From NCBI GenBank assembly GCA_032622095.1, contig CP136067.1, forward strand, positions 81,620,705 through 81,684,704: a stretch of DNA of 64,000 bases, read 5' to 3'. Below the pieces are notes generated by a model, which was not told the origin of the DNA, did not search any database, and was given only the letters and a program-made list of their open reading frames with translations. The DNA is from Siphonodentalium dalli (Eukaryota; Mollusca; Scaphopoda; Gadilida; Siphonodentaliidae). This document shows positions 12,486 to 25,289 of this stretch, piece after piece. Both the position numbers and the translations under genes were made by a program. Within the stretch, counting starts at the first letter, position 1; every line of letters starts with the position of its first letter.

Positions 12486-12775
12486 GCGACATGCCATCAT
12501 TTTTAGCAGAAGGATTGGATTCTACTATGGCTTCATTTCCACAACGTCCAATAGATTCGAATCTTGCGCAGACATGGTGGGAGGAGCCTTCTATTCTACC
12601 GGGTGTTTCCGATCAACAATGGAAGAAGCGTGTCGGTCAGCATCGCGCAGATTCTCTGCGCAGATTAGAAATAAACAAACGTATGCGTCGCCTAGGATTG
12701 GCTGCTTCCCGTTCAGAACTTCTATCCGTGTGGAGGCGCTTACTGGTCCAAATGAAAAGAGTGCAGAACGGTTGA
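12486..12775 (+). CDS. Secreted peptide precursor, coding exon 2
   Basis: Starts after a consensus acceptor (CTATTTATATTTTCAG ending 12485) and continues the exon-1 frame through a split Gly codon, then 95 residues to TGA. It begins GDMPSFLAEGLDS, contains a Trp-rich patch (QTWWEEP) and ends in a strongly basic, probably helical stretch with several dibasic sites (KKR, RR, KR). The last residues are KRVQNG. Dibasic sites behind a signal peptide are typical of prohormones, and a C-terminal Gly could allow amidation. There are no cysteines in this exon. I could not name the family. The intron is 2114 bases and repeat-filled; a missed small internal exon cannot be excluded. Confidence 0.6.
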
Positions 12776-14440
12776 TTTCGCCCAGCTCGATGGCACCGTG
12801 AACTATTGATGGCAATGGCTGCATGCGGTAAAAAAACTGTGAACCGTTGGAAATGTCATGCCTGACAACGCCACTTGGACAGTTCATACCAACTATAGGT
12901 TGAAATACCTCTGACAGTTTGATATCTCAACCAGTATTTATTGCGACATTTGTTGATTTTAAACCAAAAGTTGTATATTTTCCTATATTCGCATGGGGGG
13001 GGGGGTCAGAAACAAATCCGGGATAAAAGGTTGAAATTTTTTTTTTTTTTGGGACTCACCACCCCGGGAACGCAAGTTTTTTCCTGTCCGATCTCAGACA
13101 CCACCCCGGTAACGCAAGTTTTTCAATAGCAATTGGGGACCCCCCAGTCTGATAAAAAAAAATGGCGAAAATAGCTGAATAATTAATACAGAGATATATA
13201 ATTTTCGTTTTCTCATGTCACATTGGATCAGAGAATAAAGCATATATAGAAAGGGTGTGAGATTATTTAAATAACTATGCAGATGTAATGCCAAAATGAC
13301 TAGAACTCTCGGGAATCACTCAATACTCGCTAATTAAGCTTGTCAAATCAGGTTCAGCATCCCTTCCCACAGGTTACCCGCGTCAACCAGTTTTATGTGA
13401 CAAAGATATACACAGCAGATAATTCTCTAAGGTGGTTACTGGCCCCGGCTAGATGACATAATGGTCGCCAAGTCTGTTTTAATTATAACAAATTATATCT
13501 GAAGTCTATAACCAATACTACATGTAAGTGGAATATTGAAGAACGCACCAAAATATATGGATTCTTTGCAACGGCAGAAACGGGAATCCAGAAATCAAAA
13601 GTGTTTATCCTCACAGAGAAGAGTGCTTTGTTTTGTAAAAATGAGCAAGTTATGTTCCAATTACTCCGTTTTTTATGTGTAAGCATACAATGTATGGTAA
13701 CATAGTACCGACGTCTGGACCAACCATACATCGTCCGTACGTCCGTCCGCACGTAGACGCATGTTATCCGACAGGATAACTCGAGTATTTGTTTATCCGA
13801 CCGTGTTCATATTTTATATTCAGGTTTATGATGACACAGCCCCTCACCTGTATAGTTTTTGTTTTTGTATCGGTCAGATGATCGGTTTAGAAAACATTAA
13901 CACTTTCACACAATCCCATAGCCACATGCTATCAATAATCCAATTATTGCCAACTAGCCAATTTGAATTATATGTTGAATATGCAAAAGCATTAGATATG
14001 ACTTTATAGTTTCAACTGGGCTGAACATATTAAATTAACATTTCTGCTTTGATCTAGGTTCATTAAAAAACACTCAATATCACCAGTTGTCATGTTTTGA
14101 AAAGATGACTATACTTAAATGTCTTAGGTGCATCTGATTTTATATTAAGTGCAATACATGCATCCACACTACCACAGTGTTTAGTGATCATAACATATCA
14201 GCTTTTGTATTTTAAGACAAACACACCACCTGTTACACTATCTCATATACATTGTGAAGCTCATGAATCGACTCTGACAGGTTAATACTAGCCCCAGAGA
14301 TATTACAAACTGCTAGCAGTGTACTGGTATTAACATATATCCTTATGCCACAGAACTAGTGTCGTAATATGATGGCCGGGAAACACCCATAACAGGTGCT
14401 GTTATGTGCATCTATTGGGCTTTCTTGTGTTGGGGAAAGA
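12776..14440. other. Unassigned sequence downstream of the peptide gene
   Basis: Contains a G11 run at 12995-13005, a T-run, and a short direct repeat (CACCACCCCGG-AACGCAAGTTTTT) near 13058 and 13100. No AATAAA was obvious just after the stop. No gene recognised. Confidence 0.3.
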
Positions 14441-14890
14441 TGGTTGGAGACACACACACCCAAATAGAGAACCCATGCCAGTTCTTGGCCCTTTGCCGAT
14501 TTAGGTCGAACAAAGAGTGGTGTTGGGTTACCCTAAGACACCCCACATATTCACCAAACACATCCGATTCAAAATGGCCGCCGTCCAGAGGGGTCCAAAT
14601 AGGGGACCACTGGGTTTGAACTTTTCAACTGTTGGGAATTTCCAACCAATCTGACACCACCTATAATGTTGGTATATTTCCAATTGATAGCAATTTTAGA
14701 CCAATATTTGGACTAAATATAGAAAAGATTTGCTATTGGTCTAAACAAAACATATGTCCATCCGAAGTAGTTGTTGGAAAATCAACCAACTAACAATTTC
14801 AACCTATAAGTGGTGTAAAATTTCCAACATATGCTGTGTGAGGCATGAAATTTCCAGCTGTTGAATATTTTGACCACAGTTGGAGGGTTA
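14440..14890. repeat. Dispersed repeat: GACCTAAATCGGCC unit plus GTTGGAAA unit
   Basis: 14458-14610 reads as one inverted unit of the tandem array at 42440-43030 (shared words: CCAAATAG, CCCATGCCA, GCCGATTTAGGTCGAACAAAG, AAAATGGCCGCCGTCCAGAGGGGTC). It is followed by several GTTGGAAA/TTTCCAACC words. Confidence 0.5.
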
Positions 14891-16985
14891 GACCCCCTCA
14901 AACCCCCCTGTCGCCACGTTCCTGTGTTGGAATACACACCTATGATAATATCGCCGGCTTCATGGAAACCGTGAAGCATCGAAATCAACATGAAAGCACA
15001 CTGAGGTGACGATTTCGGAGTGGTGCACTTTCGCCGAATGCGCGCCCGTCGTGTATAGCTTGTTATCGCAAAGGCAACGTATCATTTTCTGATATTTTAT
15101 AAACCTTGTTTTAACAAACTTAAGATCCCCACATGACAATGATTTTGATCGGCAATATTAAAAACAATACCAAGATGACAATAAACTGATATTTGTAGTA
15201 AAATTGAGCACATGCTCCACTCAGAATGCTTTGGGATATGTAAAAAGCACTGGACATGATGAGGTTGGGAAAAAATACAAAGAATTGCAGGTTTATTGAA
15301 TCCAGCGGACCAAGAGCAGCTTTACATATACATAACGGCCTTTTATTGAGTGGTAAACATCATTTTCTTATATAAACTTCTCACAATAACTCTCCCTGAT
15401 CTCAATTTCTGGGCATGGTAGACTTTCTTTGCGCACTGGACGATTATGCTATTTCGGACAGATTTAGTAGGAGCGGTGGGCCCCCCAGTGATACTATAGT
15501 ATAATTTCCATATAGCATCTGACCACTTTAGAAAAGTTTGACAAAAAAAAAACGTTCCATAATTTTTGAGCTGCGCCTGTCTATTATGTTTGACAGTAGC
15601 CCAGAACGAAAGATATAATCTAGTTTGAACAATAGATATGTTTTTGGTCTCAGGATCGCTCCCCTTATAATATCCAAATGTAACTCAAAGTTATAGACCC
15701 TATATGGTAAATATCCGTTGCCATGGTGACCGTGTTGATATAATCAGACACCGACTCTACCGCAATTTTCGGACTATTTAGCATAGATTTGTTACTTTCC
15801 AATAACACATATAGTATAGAGAATTTTATCGACGAAACATATTCCATTTTTGTAAAAAATAAAAATTAAAAAAAATTAAAAAAAAAGATGGCCGCCGCTG
15901 CCATGATTACCATGACAACCGAGCTGGGTGGAAAGCTTCAAAACATTACGGGGAGGTCTAATATACATATGCAAAGTTTACATACATATCTGATTTAATC
16001 ACAAAATGCACGATTCCAATTTCACAACATCAGCGCCTCTACTAATACCTGAGCCTCTCACATTCGGACATTGTATCCTTGATTATGTTTTCGCGACCCT
16101 CCCCCCCCCCCCCCTGACTTTTGTTCAGATATTTGAACTGACATGCACATTGGTTAGAGTGTCAGTCAGCTTGGAAAATTCTAACAGTTGGAAAGCTTAA
16201 GTTGCCAGTCGGACAATTTCAACACAATTTCCCAAACTTGGACATGGGAATTTGAGTCTCGTTCATCGGAGTGCGCTTCTAAAATTCTAATATGGACACC
16301 CATTCCAATGGAGACCCTCTAGCCACGTCCCTGACTCTAAGTTGGACACCCCACCAGAGGATATCTCCATGGCCATGGCCATGTCCATGTCTCGGCAACC
16401 ATTGGATGAGTTTGAGTGCACTGCTCGCATTTAAATTAAGGCATTACTATTTTTCACTCAGTTTTGAATTCGCACACCCTGCTGCGCGAATCCAAAACTG
16501 ACAAACTGTTTTCACAAAAGACTTGTATCTGCATGGTGACGAAACTTTACACCGAATAGATTATAACTACATTAATATGTTATTTAGACGATACTTAAAA
16601 TAATCATTCTGAAATTCGAGTAATTATGGAAATCATTAAAATGACCTCGAAAGAAGCAAAACCATAGACGGCAAAACCACAAGGTTCCGCGTAGGACCGT
16701 AGGCGGCTGTCTTTAGAGAAAATAAACAATTGGCTGCGTGTATTTCAGATAGTTGTGTTGACTTATTTAACTCAGACTGCATGTATTACCGTGGTATATC
16801 ATTCCATCGTTGGGGTATGGAGACTTGCTTTCCTGTCCATTCGTATTGGAATATGTTTATTTCTTACAAACATTGCAACATCGAAGATTTTACCATGATT
16901 TACAAATGAATAACGGTGTTGAGATTGCATGCCCACATGTAAAATATGTAAATTCCATTGTCTATTCCGCCCAACCGTCCGTAAT
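14891..16985. other. Unassigned non-coding sequence
   Basis: No gene recognised. Contains a C14 run at 16101-16114, an AAAAGATGGCCGCCGCTG word near 15887 like those in the foldback arms, GTTGGAAA words near 16190, and a short hairpin at 16459-16500 (CAGTTTTGAATTCGC paired with GCGAATCCAAAACTG). Confidence 0.3.
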
Positions 16986-17124
16986 CACAGCTGTTGGACC
17001 CAAAATCCCAATGACCAAAAATAAAAGTACAAAAGTTGAGTTTATATGACGTCTTCTTATAATTCAGTATATAAAATCAACTTTGGATTTTTTTTTCTTT
17101 CGGTCATTGGGTTCAATAACTGTG
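16986..17124. repeat. Imperfect foldback hairpin (MITE-like)
   Basis: CACAGCTGTTGGACCC...CCCAATGACC on the left pairs imperfectly with GGTCATTGGGTTCAATAACTGTG on the right, continuing inward through CAAAAGTTGAGTTTATAT and its complement. About 139 bp, no ORF. Confidence 0.5.
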
Positions 17125-18387
17125 TCCGTAATGTATGTAACTCATTTAAATAGCTCTCTGGTTTTCATTGTGCATTAATTGGTATAAACTCAGGAGTCGT
17201 AATATTTTTCGCTCAGATTTAGATGGGTGCGCGAAAAATAGTACTGCGCAAATATAAATACGAGTAAGATAGCAGACGAAGGCTGCAAGTTGTTCTTCTT
17301 GTGAGGATTTTCTCTTCGTGGATGTGTCTGAATTACTGCTGTAACTTCTGCGCGCGTGAACCAACGTCACTAATGTAATCTCTAAACCGTCGCTTCGGAA
17401 GTTCGGATAGCTGCTATTTTGAACTCATGCAGTGGTTCAGCTAGATATCTGTTGCAGGAGTTATGGTACTAACGAATGAATATGTAAATTTTACGAACAT
17501 CTATTAAAGGCACGGGCGGCGTTCGTTGCAGAAAGATTCATATTTGTTCAAATCGCCACCAACAGAAGGAATAATAACATATATATATATAGTTTTGTTC
17601 ATATGCCAAACATAATCAGCGCGTAAATAGTATATTGTCGTCAAGACGTACGATGGTCTACGTAAACAAGAGCCTGCTCGCGTTACAGAAGGTGTGCTTC
17701 TGTTTACATAACACAGCGCAATTCTATTGGTTAATCACACAAAAATGATATAAACGCTCTTTATTATTTCCATATCAGGAAAACAGTAACAAATAACGCT
17801 CTTTATGTTTACCATATCTGGATCTAAACAAATGCCAGGTAACGTAACGTTTTTTGCTTTTGTTTACATAACAAAGGAAAAACAATTGACAATAACTATC
17901 TATACCTATTTGTCTTCTAAATTTTAGTTATAAATATGAGTATTTTTCGTTTACTGATTTTATCATGTGAATTTACATAGCTCATGCATGCACTAGTTTC
18001 CGTCAGAAAAAAAGTTTATGTGTTGTAAACAAATTTAAAATCTTAATCACTTTGGGTTAGAGACTTTATTTGTGACGGTGATCTGGTGAATGATCAGGTG
18101 CTTGGCCCTGATATATATTGTTGATATTAGAATACAGAGTTAGATGGAGAACGTCTACTATACGAATCGAATCCGCTTTCTCATTGATATTTATATGTAC
18201 ATGTAATTGTTCGCTATGGAATGTACTACATGTATTGAGAATAAAATATGTTTACACCAACAACGAAAAACTCTGTGCATAACAATTTAACTCGGGTGTA
18301 ATGCAGTCTTTATCAACAACTAGTTACTAAATGGTCACATATTTCTCATAAAATGTGCGTTCATAATATTATAACGCAGTCATTTTT
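17125..18387. other. Unassigned non-coding sequence
   Basis: No gene recognised. The stretch at 17615-17710 (GCGTAAATAGTATATTGTCG, then GTAAACAA) is similar to 63495-63600, so it is part of a dispersed repeat. Confidence 0.3.
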
Positions 18388-18960
18388 AGCTTACCTGAGA
18401 CGAAGTCTCCGGTGGAGCTATAACCATCACTCCTCGTTCGTCGTCCGTCCGTCCATCCGTCGTCCATCCGTCCGTCAGTCAACAATTCTTTAAACATCTT
18501 CTTCTCCAGAACCATATTTGGTGTGGATGTTCCCTACGTGACTCACTTTGATGTTTGTTAAAATGGGGTCACTAAGTCAAATAGTTGCGTAGCGAGGGTC
18601 ATAACCATTTCCCTCCATAGTATTTCTTATGGAGGGCCCTTGGTTTACTGGGGTTCATATTTGCTCAAATTGGATCACTGGGACAAACAGGGCCGGAGCC
18701 AGGGTCAAAACATATTTTATATTGAACTCCTTGCTCAATTTTACAAACAAAACAAAAAAAAATAATTTAGATTTTACTCCTTGCTCAATTTTTTTTTATA
18801 AAAATATTAATTTTTAAATTTATTTTGAAAACAATAAATATCCACGTTATAGCATCCGCTAGGTTACACCGACTCACACCACCAAATTTAGTTGAAATCG
18901 GTCCAGGGGTCTGGGAGAAAAATCACGAAACAGAAAAATCGTTACCCTTCCCAATTGAAG
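18388..18960 (-). repeat. AGCTCACCTGAGACGAAGTC element, solo copy
   Basis: Begins AGCTTACCTGAGACGAAGTC, then repeated CGTCCGTC words, AACAATTCTTTAAACATCTT, and diverged units that mention GGTCACT, AATAGTTGCG and CCCTCCATAGTA. It is the reverse orientation of 39998-41522. This repeat style is one I remember as common in mollusc genomes (not searched). Confidence 0.65.
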
Positions 18961-20883
18961 GATTAAGTAAGTACATGTACCCCTGTTACAAATGTTGTTC
19001 ATTCATATTCCTAATGCCACAATATTCTTTGAGAAGTCATCTCTTTCACTGATAACAATATAAAACTCATGCCACTCTATCCCATGTCTGCCTGCCATTC
19101 TCGCTTGTGGCTTCTATGACATCAGATCAGCCTAACAGTATACACCCTATAGGGTGTAACTAGTCATATGACAGGAGTGTGATATATGAATAATAATTGC
19201 TCTTTGGCACATTTGAATTGTGCTTCAGTGCAACTGACATCCCTTACTTACATTGAATTTCACTGAATCGCAATTAAATTGTTCTCCAATGCAATTGGTT
19301 TGCATAGGCATGAGGTTTGGGGTTGTTCCAGGGGGGGGGGTCAATATTTTCAGTTAGAAATTTTTGCCATTACACGATCGGCATAATTTGGAAATTTCAG
19401 TTTCAATTTGTTCTGATAGTGTTATTGGGGGCCAAATTCGCAGTTATTGATAATTGCACTAAGTACAATGCACATTAAAGGGAAGTTATTACACTGAGTC
19501 GCAAATAAATTATAGAGAGCAACCTAATTGTGTTTCACTGCAATTTAAATATTTGCACTCCAGCACAATTCAATTGCGCTTCTGTTGATTCGGTGCAATA
19601 ATTTCCTCATGAAATAGCTAACCCCTTCCTAATATTTAAACAAGAAAACCATAATCAGAAATGGTAACGCCCTCAAGATTATATTATTACGCATAAATAT
19701 AAATTATAAAAAAAAAAGTTAAATATATTGGTTACATGAATTGGCCTCAGAATTCCGTTAAAACAACTAATCCTTCAAATTATTACAAAAAACAACGGCT
19801 TATTACAGCAGGTTTCTAATTCACCACACCAGAAGTCTCTAAATGCGGATAAAAAATCGGAGTCATTGTGTTCCCGCCATAAAATCTTCAACAGTGGTCC
19901 AGCCATTGTTGATATCTAAACATTGAAAGCAATTAATGCGGTCATAATAGTTACATACTGCAACTATCAATCCAGCGAATTTGATATGATTGATAGAACA
20001 AACCATTATTATCATGATCGTGTCGTTATTTGTTTAAAATGCGTATCAATTGACATATACGCACCCGTTCCCTCATTAAAATCAACATATTTCGACCATT
20101 TTAGGGGACCTCCGCGAATTTTGGGAACTCCGCAAACATGGACCTACCGCGAATTGTCACAACAGGCTATCTATCAGTTGGTTGAATACTATTTCCCTTT
20201 TTACTAAAGTAAATTAACAAGTAAATATCGAATGACGATACATATATTTGTAAACAAGCATTGCAAATAATGTTATTGGGACGAAAAGTCGCAAGACTTG
20301 TTCCGTATTATGATGATCATGATCATGATATGATTGATAGAACAAACCACTATTATGATCATCGTGTCGTTATTTGTTTAAAATACGTATCAATTGACAT
20401 ATACGCACCCGTTCCCTCATTAAAATCAACATATTTCGACCATGTTAGGCGACCTCCGCGAATTCGGAGACATACGTAAATAAATCTCCGCAAACAGGGA
20501 CCTACTGCGAATTGTCACAACCGGAAAAAGGAAAAACCAATTATCTATTTATAAAAGCTCCACAGACACACGGCGATTTCGGCGACACACGGCGATGTAA
20601 AAATTGCCCCACCAGTATACACCCGATGGGCGTGAATAACCCAACTGACTAAGTGAATAGCACACTGGTAGACTGGCTATTAAATAGAATATGGCTCAGC
20701 GAGGCTACTGGTCACTGAACGAGTACTACCAGAGGTTTGAGATAGAAATAATAATTGCGCTCAGCAGAATTTAATTGCGTCTCAGTGAAAATAACTTTCC
20801 TTACAGTGAATTGTGCTTTCAAATTTCTACTAAAGTAATTTGGCAAAAATGAATTTCATTTCGCAAACATTTCGCAAAAGTAA
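18961..20883. other. Unassigned sequence with a local duplication
   Basis: Bases 19982-20115 and 20326-20460 are a direct duplication, offset 344 bases (TGATATGATTGATAGAACAA to TTTCGACCAT). Words like GCAATT-AATTG recur around 19.2-19.6 and 20.75 kb. A G10 run is at 19331-19340. No credible gene. Confidence 0.4.
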
Positions 20884-21210
20884 ATTTCGGGCCAACGAAG
20901 GCGTGTCTCTTCCAGTGCGGATCATGGGAAGAAGTGTCTCTTCCAACGAGAATCGCGAGAAGGCGTGTCGCTTCCAGTGCGGATCATGAGAAGACGTGTC
21001 TCTTCCAGTGTGGATCAAGAGAAGGCGTGTCTCTTCCATTGCGGATCATGAGAAGGCGTGTCTCTTCCATCGCGGATCATGAGAAGGCGTGTCTCTTCCA
21101 TCGCGGATCATGAGAAGACGTGTCTCTTCCAGTGTGGATCAAGAGAAGGCGTGTCTCTTCCATCGCGGATCATGAGAAGGCGTGTCTCTTCCATCGCGGT
21201 TCATGAGATG
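20884..21210. repeat. 31-bp minisatellite
   Basis: About ten units of the form GAAGGCGTGTCTCTTCCATC followed by GCGGATCATGA, 31 bases, with variants (AGTGCGG, AGTGTGG, AAGACG). No CRISPR-like spacer: units are contiguous. Confidence 0.85.
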
Positions 21211-21797
21211 AACTTTGTTCATATATTCGGGGTATAATATAATAACTTTATCCCTTTCTATACTAAATAGGTCGCCTGTTGAACTCATTATCTAAACATG
21301 TCCTTCAATAAATAGAACGCTTTCTGCACTTCTATTAACCTTTCGTCTGTTTTTATCACATTAACATCCCTCCAAATGAATAATATATCATTCTAGTGTG
21401 TACTTTTATAACTGCATGGGAGAATCCATTCAGTATAGAGAGGGTTAAACATAGAGGAGACCAGCCAACACTAGCTTCTAAATATATATATTTATTTCCT
21501 GCAGTACAGGAGAGTATTTCTGAACAAAAACGTGGGAATAGGCGATAAATATTTACATAACAACATGTAATGAAATGAAAAGTTCATTAGTATGCAAGAT
21601 TCTGTTATGCATATTATAATCCTGGCATGCAAAATCCCCCGAAGTCGCAACCGGAAAACCAGATGTCTAATGAGTATAGTACAAGCCACGGGGCTACACT
21701 GCCCCAAATCATTCAGTGTTCCTGGGGACTCGGGTTGGACTAGCAAACTAGATTCCACTAAAATGTTGATACTTTTATATGTACATGTATGGCGGAT

Positions 21798-21925
21798 AGA
21801 ATGCACTCAGAGAGATGCCAACGTGCGCAAAAATGTAATAAACAATAATTTAAAAAATAATTTCACTGTATTTTACTTAATTTAATTTAATGTTAGCAAA
21901 AAAAGACAATTACCATTTATCATTT
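21798..21925. repeat. Fragment of the 23.7-26.3 kb repeat
   Basis: Starts AGAATGCACTCAGAGAGATG and runs through TTTCACTGTATTTTACTTAA and AGCAAAAAAAGACAATTAC, matching 23691 onward and 24978 onward. The GTACATGTATGGCGGAT just upstream also matches 24860-24876. Confidence 0.7.
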
Positions 21926-22718
21926 CATCACAGATAAAAGGCAAATTACTATATTAATCATTTAAGTAATTAAAACCAATTTCATGTTGCCGAAAGGATG
22001 AGTCTTTAATATCGATTACATTTTTTTCAGCGGCATATTTTCATTTACATTTTCCGATAGTCAAAGTTGACCAAAGGAGCAATTATAAGAAATAATTAAT
22101 ACCGTTTTTGTAAATATTGATAGCAGCCAATATGCAATAATAAAAATCAATAATTAATCAATAATTAATCAATAACGATCATTTTATGTAATAATAAACT
22201 CTTCAAACGGTGTTTGTGTCAACAAATGGGTTTTGTTTTGTGTTACGTCATTCGTCGTATTTGACCCGGAACTCGGCTGAAGGTTAGGCTATTCAGCCTA
22301 TTGCGTCGAATTACGAAATCGCGTTTTGAATGTCTCTCTTTTCCCGCACGATAAAAAGAGGTCTTCGCACGAACCAAAAATGATAAAACTTCCCAATTAT
22401 AAGTAAAAATACCCAAATGAAGGAGTCTATGTAGGTCCCGAATGAGTTTATATAATCTTTGATGTAGAGTTCTGATGGAGAAAATGAAGGTCGATCTATT
22501 TTTGGCATAACTCTGACGTATTTTGACCTGGGAGAAAAAATCGAAATCGAGGCTCACTACGAGCATGCCAGTTTTAAATATAGAAACAGGGAATCCCGAC
22601 AAATGGCGATATCGGCGACAAACAAATAATCGAAAACAACACATAAAATAAACATAGCAAAAACGCGGCACAGTAAAAATGTCAGAACGACACGAGGTTT
22701 TACGTCGTTTTTGGTGAC
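21926..22718. other. Unassigned sequence
   Basis: Contains AATTAATCAATAATTAATCA simple repeats near 22150. The end (GGTGACGTCAT) is target sequence split by the following TIR element. A long open frame on the minus strand (22243-22671) lacks any recognisable domain and is not called. Confidence 0.3.
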
Positions 22719-22723
22719 GTCAT

Positions 22724-23598
22724 CACCCCATGCATCCGGAAATGCTCGTAGTGGAAGACATGCTCGTAGCGGAATAACCACATGGCCCGCCATTTGCACG
22801 TCGTCTTTAGTTGTCGTAAGTTATTTCATAAAAACACGGTTTATTTTACCTTGATTTTTTTTAAACGTTAACAGCGATAATCGGTCTACAGAAATGAGCG
22901 GTTTGCATATTACGGTTCGATAATCGGGTTTTATACGAAAAGTATGACCTGAAATACTTACTCGATATAAGTTTTATAAAATTTTAATGAATCTTTGCAT
23001 TGACACATTATATAACATACAGTCTCTCAAAGTATGATATCTTAGCTTCAAAATGAACTGGACATGTTTGCGATGTCAATCATATTAGTGCACGAAAAAT
23101 TAGTTTCCATGGAGGCACTCACTTGATTTTGGGGCATGTCTATACCAAACGTAAAACCACTGCTATAGACATGCCATATTTTCTTGCTATGACCTGAATA
23201 TATGGTTATTTTTTACTATGGAAAATGTAGAAACATGACTGAAAATGTTGTCTATTATATTAAGGGAATATCCGCGGAAATAGCAAAGTATGCAAAGACT
23301 ATATTGTCTGGGCTGTTACCACAGAAATCGTAATTTTATGTAAGAAATGCAAATTTTGCCACAATTTTTGGCCTAACTTCCTGGTAAAATAGGAATAAAC
23401 TGCGTCCATGTTTAAAGAAGTTTGATGTACAGTTGGGTAAATTATAGCCACAAATAGTACCACCACCGTCAACCACTGGTATGTGATGGTTTTGGTGCAA
23501 CATGTGTCTAACCGTGAACGGTGTGCAAATCGCGGGCCATATGGTTATTCCGCTATGAGCATGTCTTCCGCTACGAGCATATCCGGATGCATGGGGTG
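22724..23598 (+). mobile_element. 875-bp TIR element with 5-bp target duplication, copy 1
   Basis: Ends are CACCCCATGCATCCGG...and its complement, with inverted repeats of about 70 bases containing the doubled word ATGCTCGTAGCGGAA. The 5-base word GTCAT flanks both ends (22719-22723 and 23599-23603). The broken target (GGGTGACGTCAT with GGAGTGAAA) is seen intact at about 24590, 25898 and 26078, confirming the ends. The second copy at 40365-41257 is inverted relative to this one. No ORF: a non-autonomous DNA transposon of unassigned superfamily. Confidence 0.85.
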
Positions 23599-23841
23599 GT
23601 CATGGAGTGAAACGGAGTAGGGTGACACCAACGTACGTACCTACGAATCTGTCTGATCGCCATACTGTTGCGCGAGCGCACGTAATACCTAGAATGCACT
23701 CAGAGAGATGCCAACGTGCGCAAAAATGTAATAACAAATAATTAAAAAAATTATTTCACTGTATTTTACTTAATTTATTTAATTTAATTTAATTTAATGT
23801 AAGCAAAAAAAGACAATTACAATCTTCAATAATTTTATTTA

Positions 23842-23981
23842 GGGGATAACAGTGTGGTGTTTTGTGATTTCGGAAAGGTACATGACGATTATACTGTGGC
23901 AAATTTAGTTAACGGGTATTTGCCACAGTATATTCACCAGGTACCTTTCCGAAAATAACAAAACACCAGTCTGTTATCCCC
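23842..23981. repeat. GGGGATAAC hairpin element, copy 1
   Basis: About 60-base arms from GGGGATAACAGTGTGGTGTT to TTTGCCACAGTATA and complement, short loop. Lies in unit 1 of the tandem duplication. A half copy with one arm only starts at 24391. Confidence 0.7.
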
Positions 23982-25121
23982 ATGCTAATGCTCTTCGAAC
24001 TTAAAAATGTTATTTAGACAAACAAATGGCTCGTAATTATCAACGAAATGTGCGGCCATAGAAAACACTCAGCCAATTCACGACTTTTTATTTTAAATTT
24101 AATGCGCTAGATAAAATATAGTCCCCCAATTACCATCGCTCTTATCGTTAAAAATACTCATTGCCACCTCAAATAGAAATAAATATGCACAACAATTAGT
24201 TTCTGCATGTACCTGATGTCTTTTTCAGATGTTTACCACTTACAAATTGCGGTTTTGATTTTACCGCGATCTTGAAGTTGAATTGAAACACTGGGAAATT
24301 GTTTACTCAATGCGATGTATTTCACGCCGTGTCTGTCGCGTTTTCATGTCAAGACATTTGGTCAAATGATATCGAGACACTGACATTGGTGGGGTATAAC
24401 GTTGTGGTGTTTTGTATTTTCTGAAAGTACATGCATACAGGGCGAATGTACTGACTGTCAATTTTCGACAAAAGCCACATCGCTGGTTTGTTTATATAAC
24501 AACGAGCTAGTAACGGAAGTCAGTGCCAAGGGCGTCAATTCTATAATCTACTCCGTAACATCGCCGGCATGTACTGCGTAAGGGTGACGTCGTGGAGTGA
24601 AATCGGTTGGGTGATACCAACGTACCTACGAATCTGACTGATAGCCATACTGTTGCGCGAGCGCACGTAAATAGCGTTAATGAAAACACCAGAATAATTT
24701 GCTCCGTGTTCGTGTTATCTGGTACATGATACAATGAAATTCCGAATACATTTATGATATACCATATATCGTTTCGTATAGATATGAGAAATCTACATGA
24801 TTTCACAAGATGCTCCGCTAGATCTGACATAATCACTTCACATATATTGTATTTATAGGTACATGTATGGCGGATGGACCTTCAATCATAACAACAGCGG
24901 AGAATGTGACAAATTTTTAATGCTATTGTGCAACATATACGACACGCGTTATCCGACCATCAATACCATAGTGAACTAGAATGCACTCAGAGAGATGCCA
25001 ACATGCGCAAAAATGTAATAAAAAATAATAAAAAAAATAATTTCACTGTATTTTACTTAATTTATTTAATTTAATTTAATTTAATGTTAGCAAAAAAAGA
25101 CAATTACAATAATTTTATTTA

Positions 25122-25289
25122 GGGGATAACAATGTGGTGTTTTGTGATTTCGGAAAGGTACATGGCGAATATACTGTGGCAAATTTAGTTAATGGGCGAC
25201 GGCATAGCCGGAGCCCATTAACGGGTATTTGCCACAGTATATTCGCCATGTACCTTTCCGAAATCACAAAACACCACACTGTTACCCCC
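25122..25289. repeat. GGGGATAAC hairpin element, copy 2
   Basis: Same arms as the first copy, but the loop carries an extra small inverted repeat (AATGGGCGACGGC...AGCCCATT). A one-arm copy follows at 25698. Confidence 0.7.

Noticed and set aside
20884-21210. Regularly spaced repeats that could suggest CRISPR
   Set aside because: Contiguous 31-bp units without unique spacers, in a eukaryotic genome.
22243-22671. 142-residue minus-strand open frame
   Set aside because: Longest chance frame in this area; no domain, splice support or signal peptide that I could recognise.
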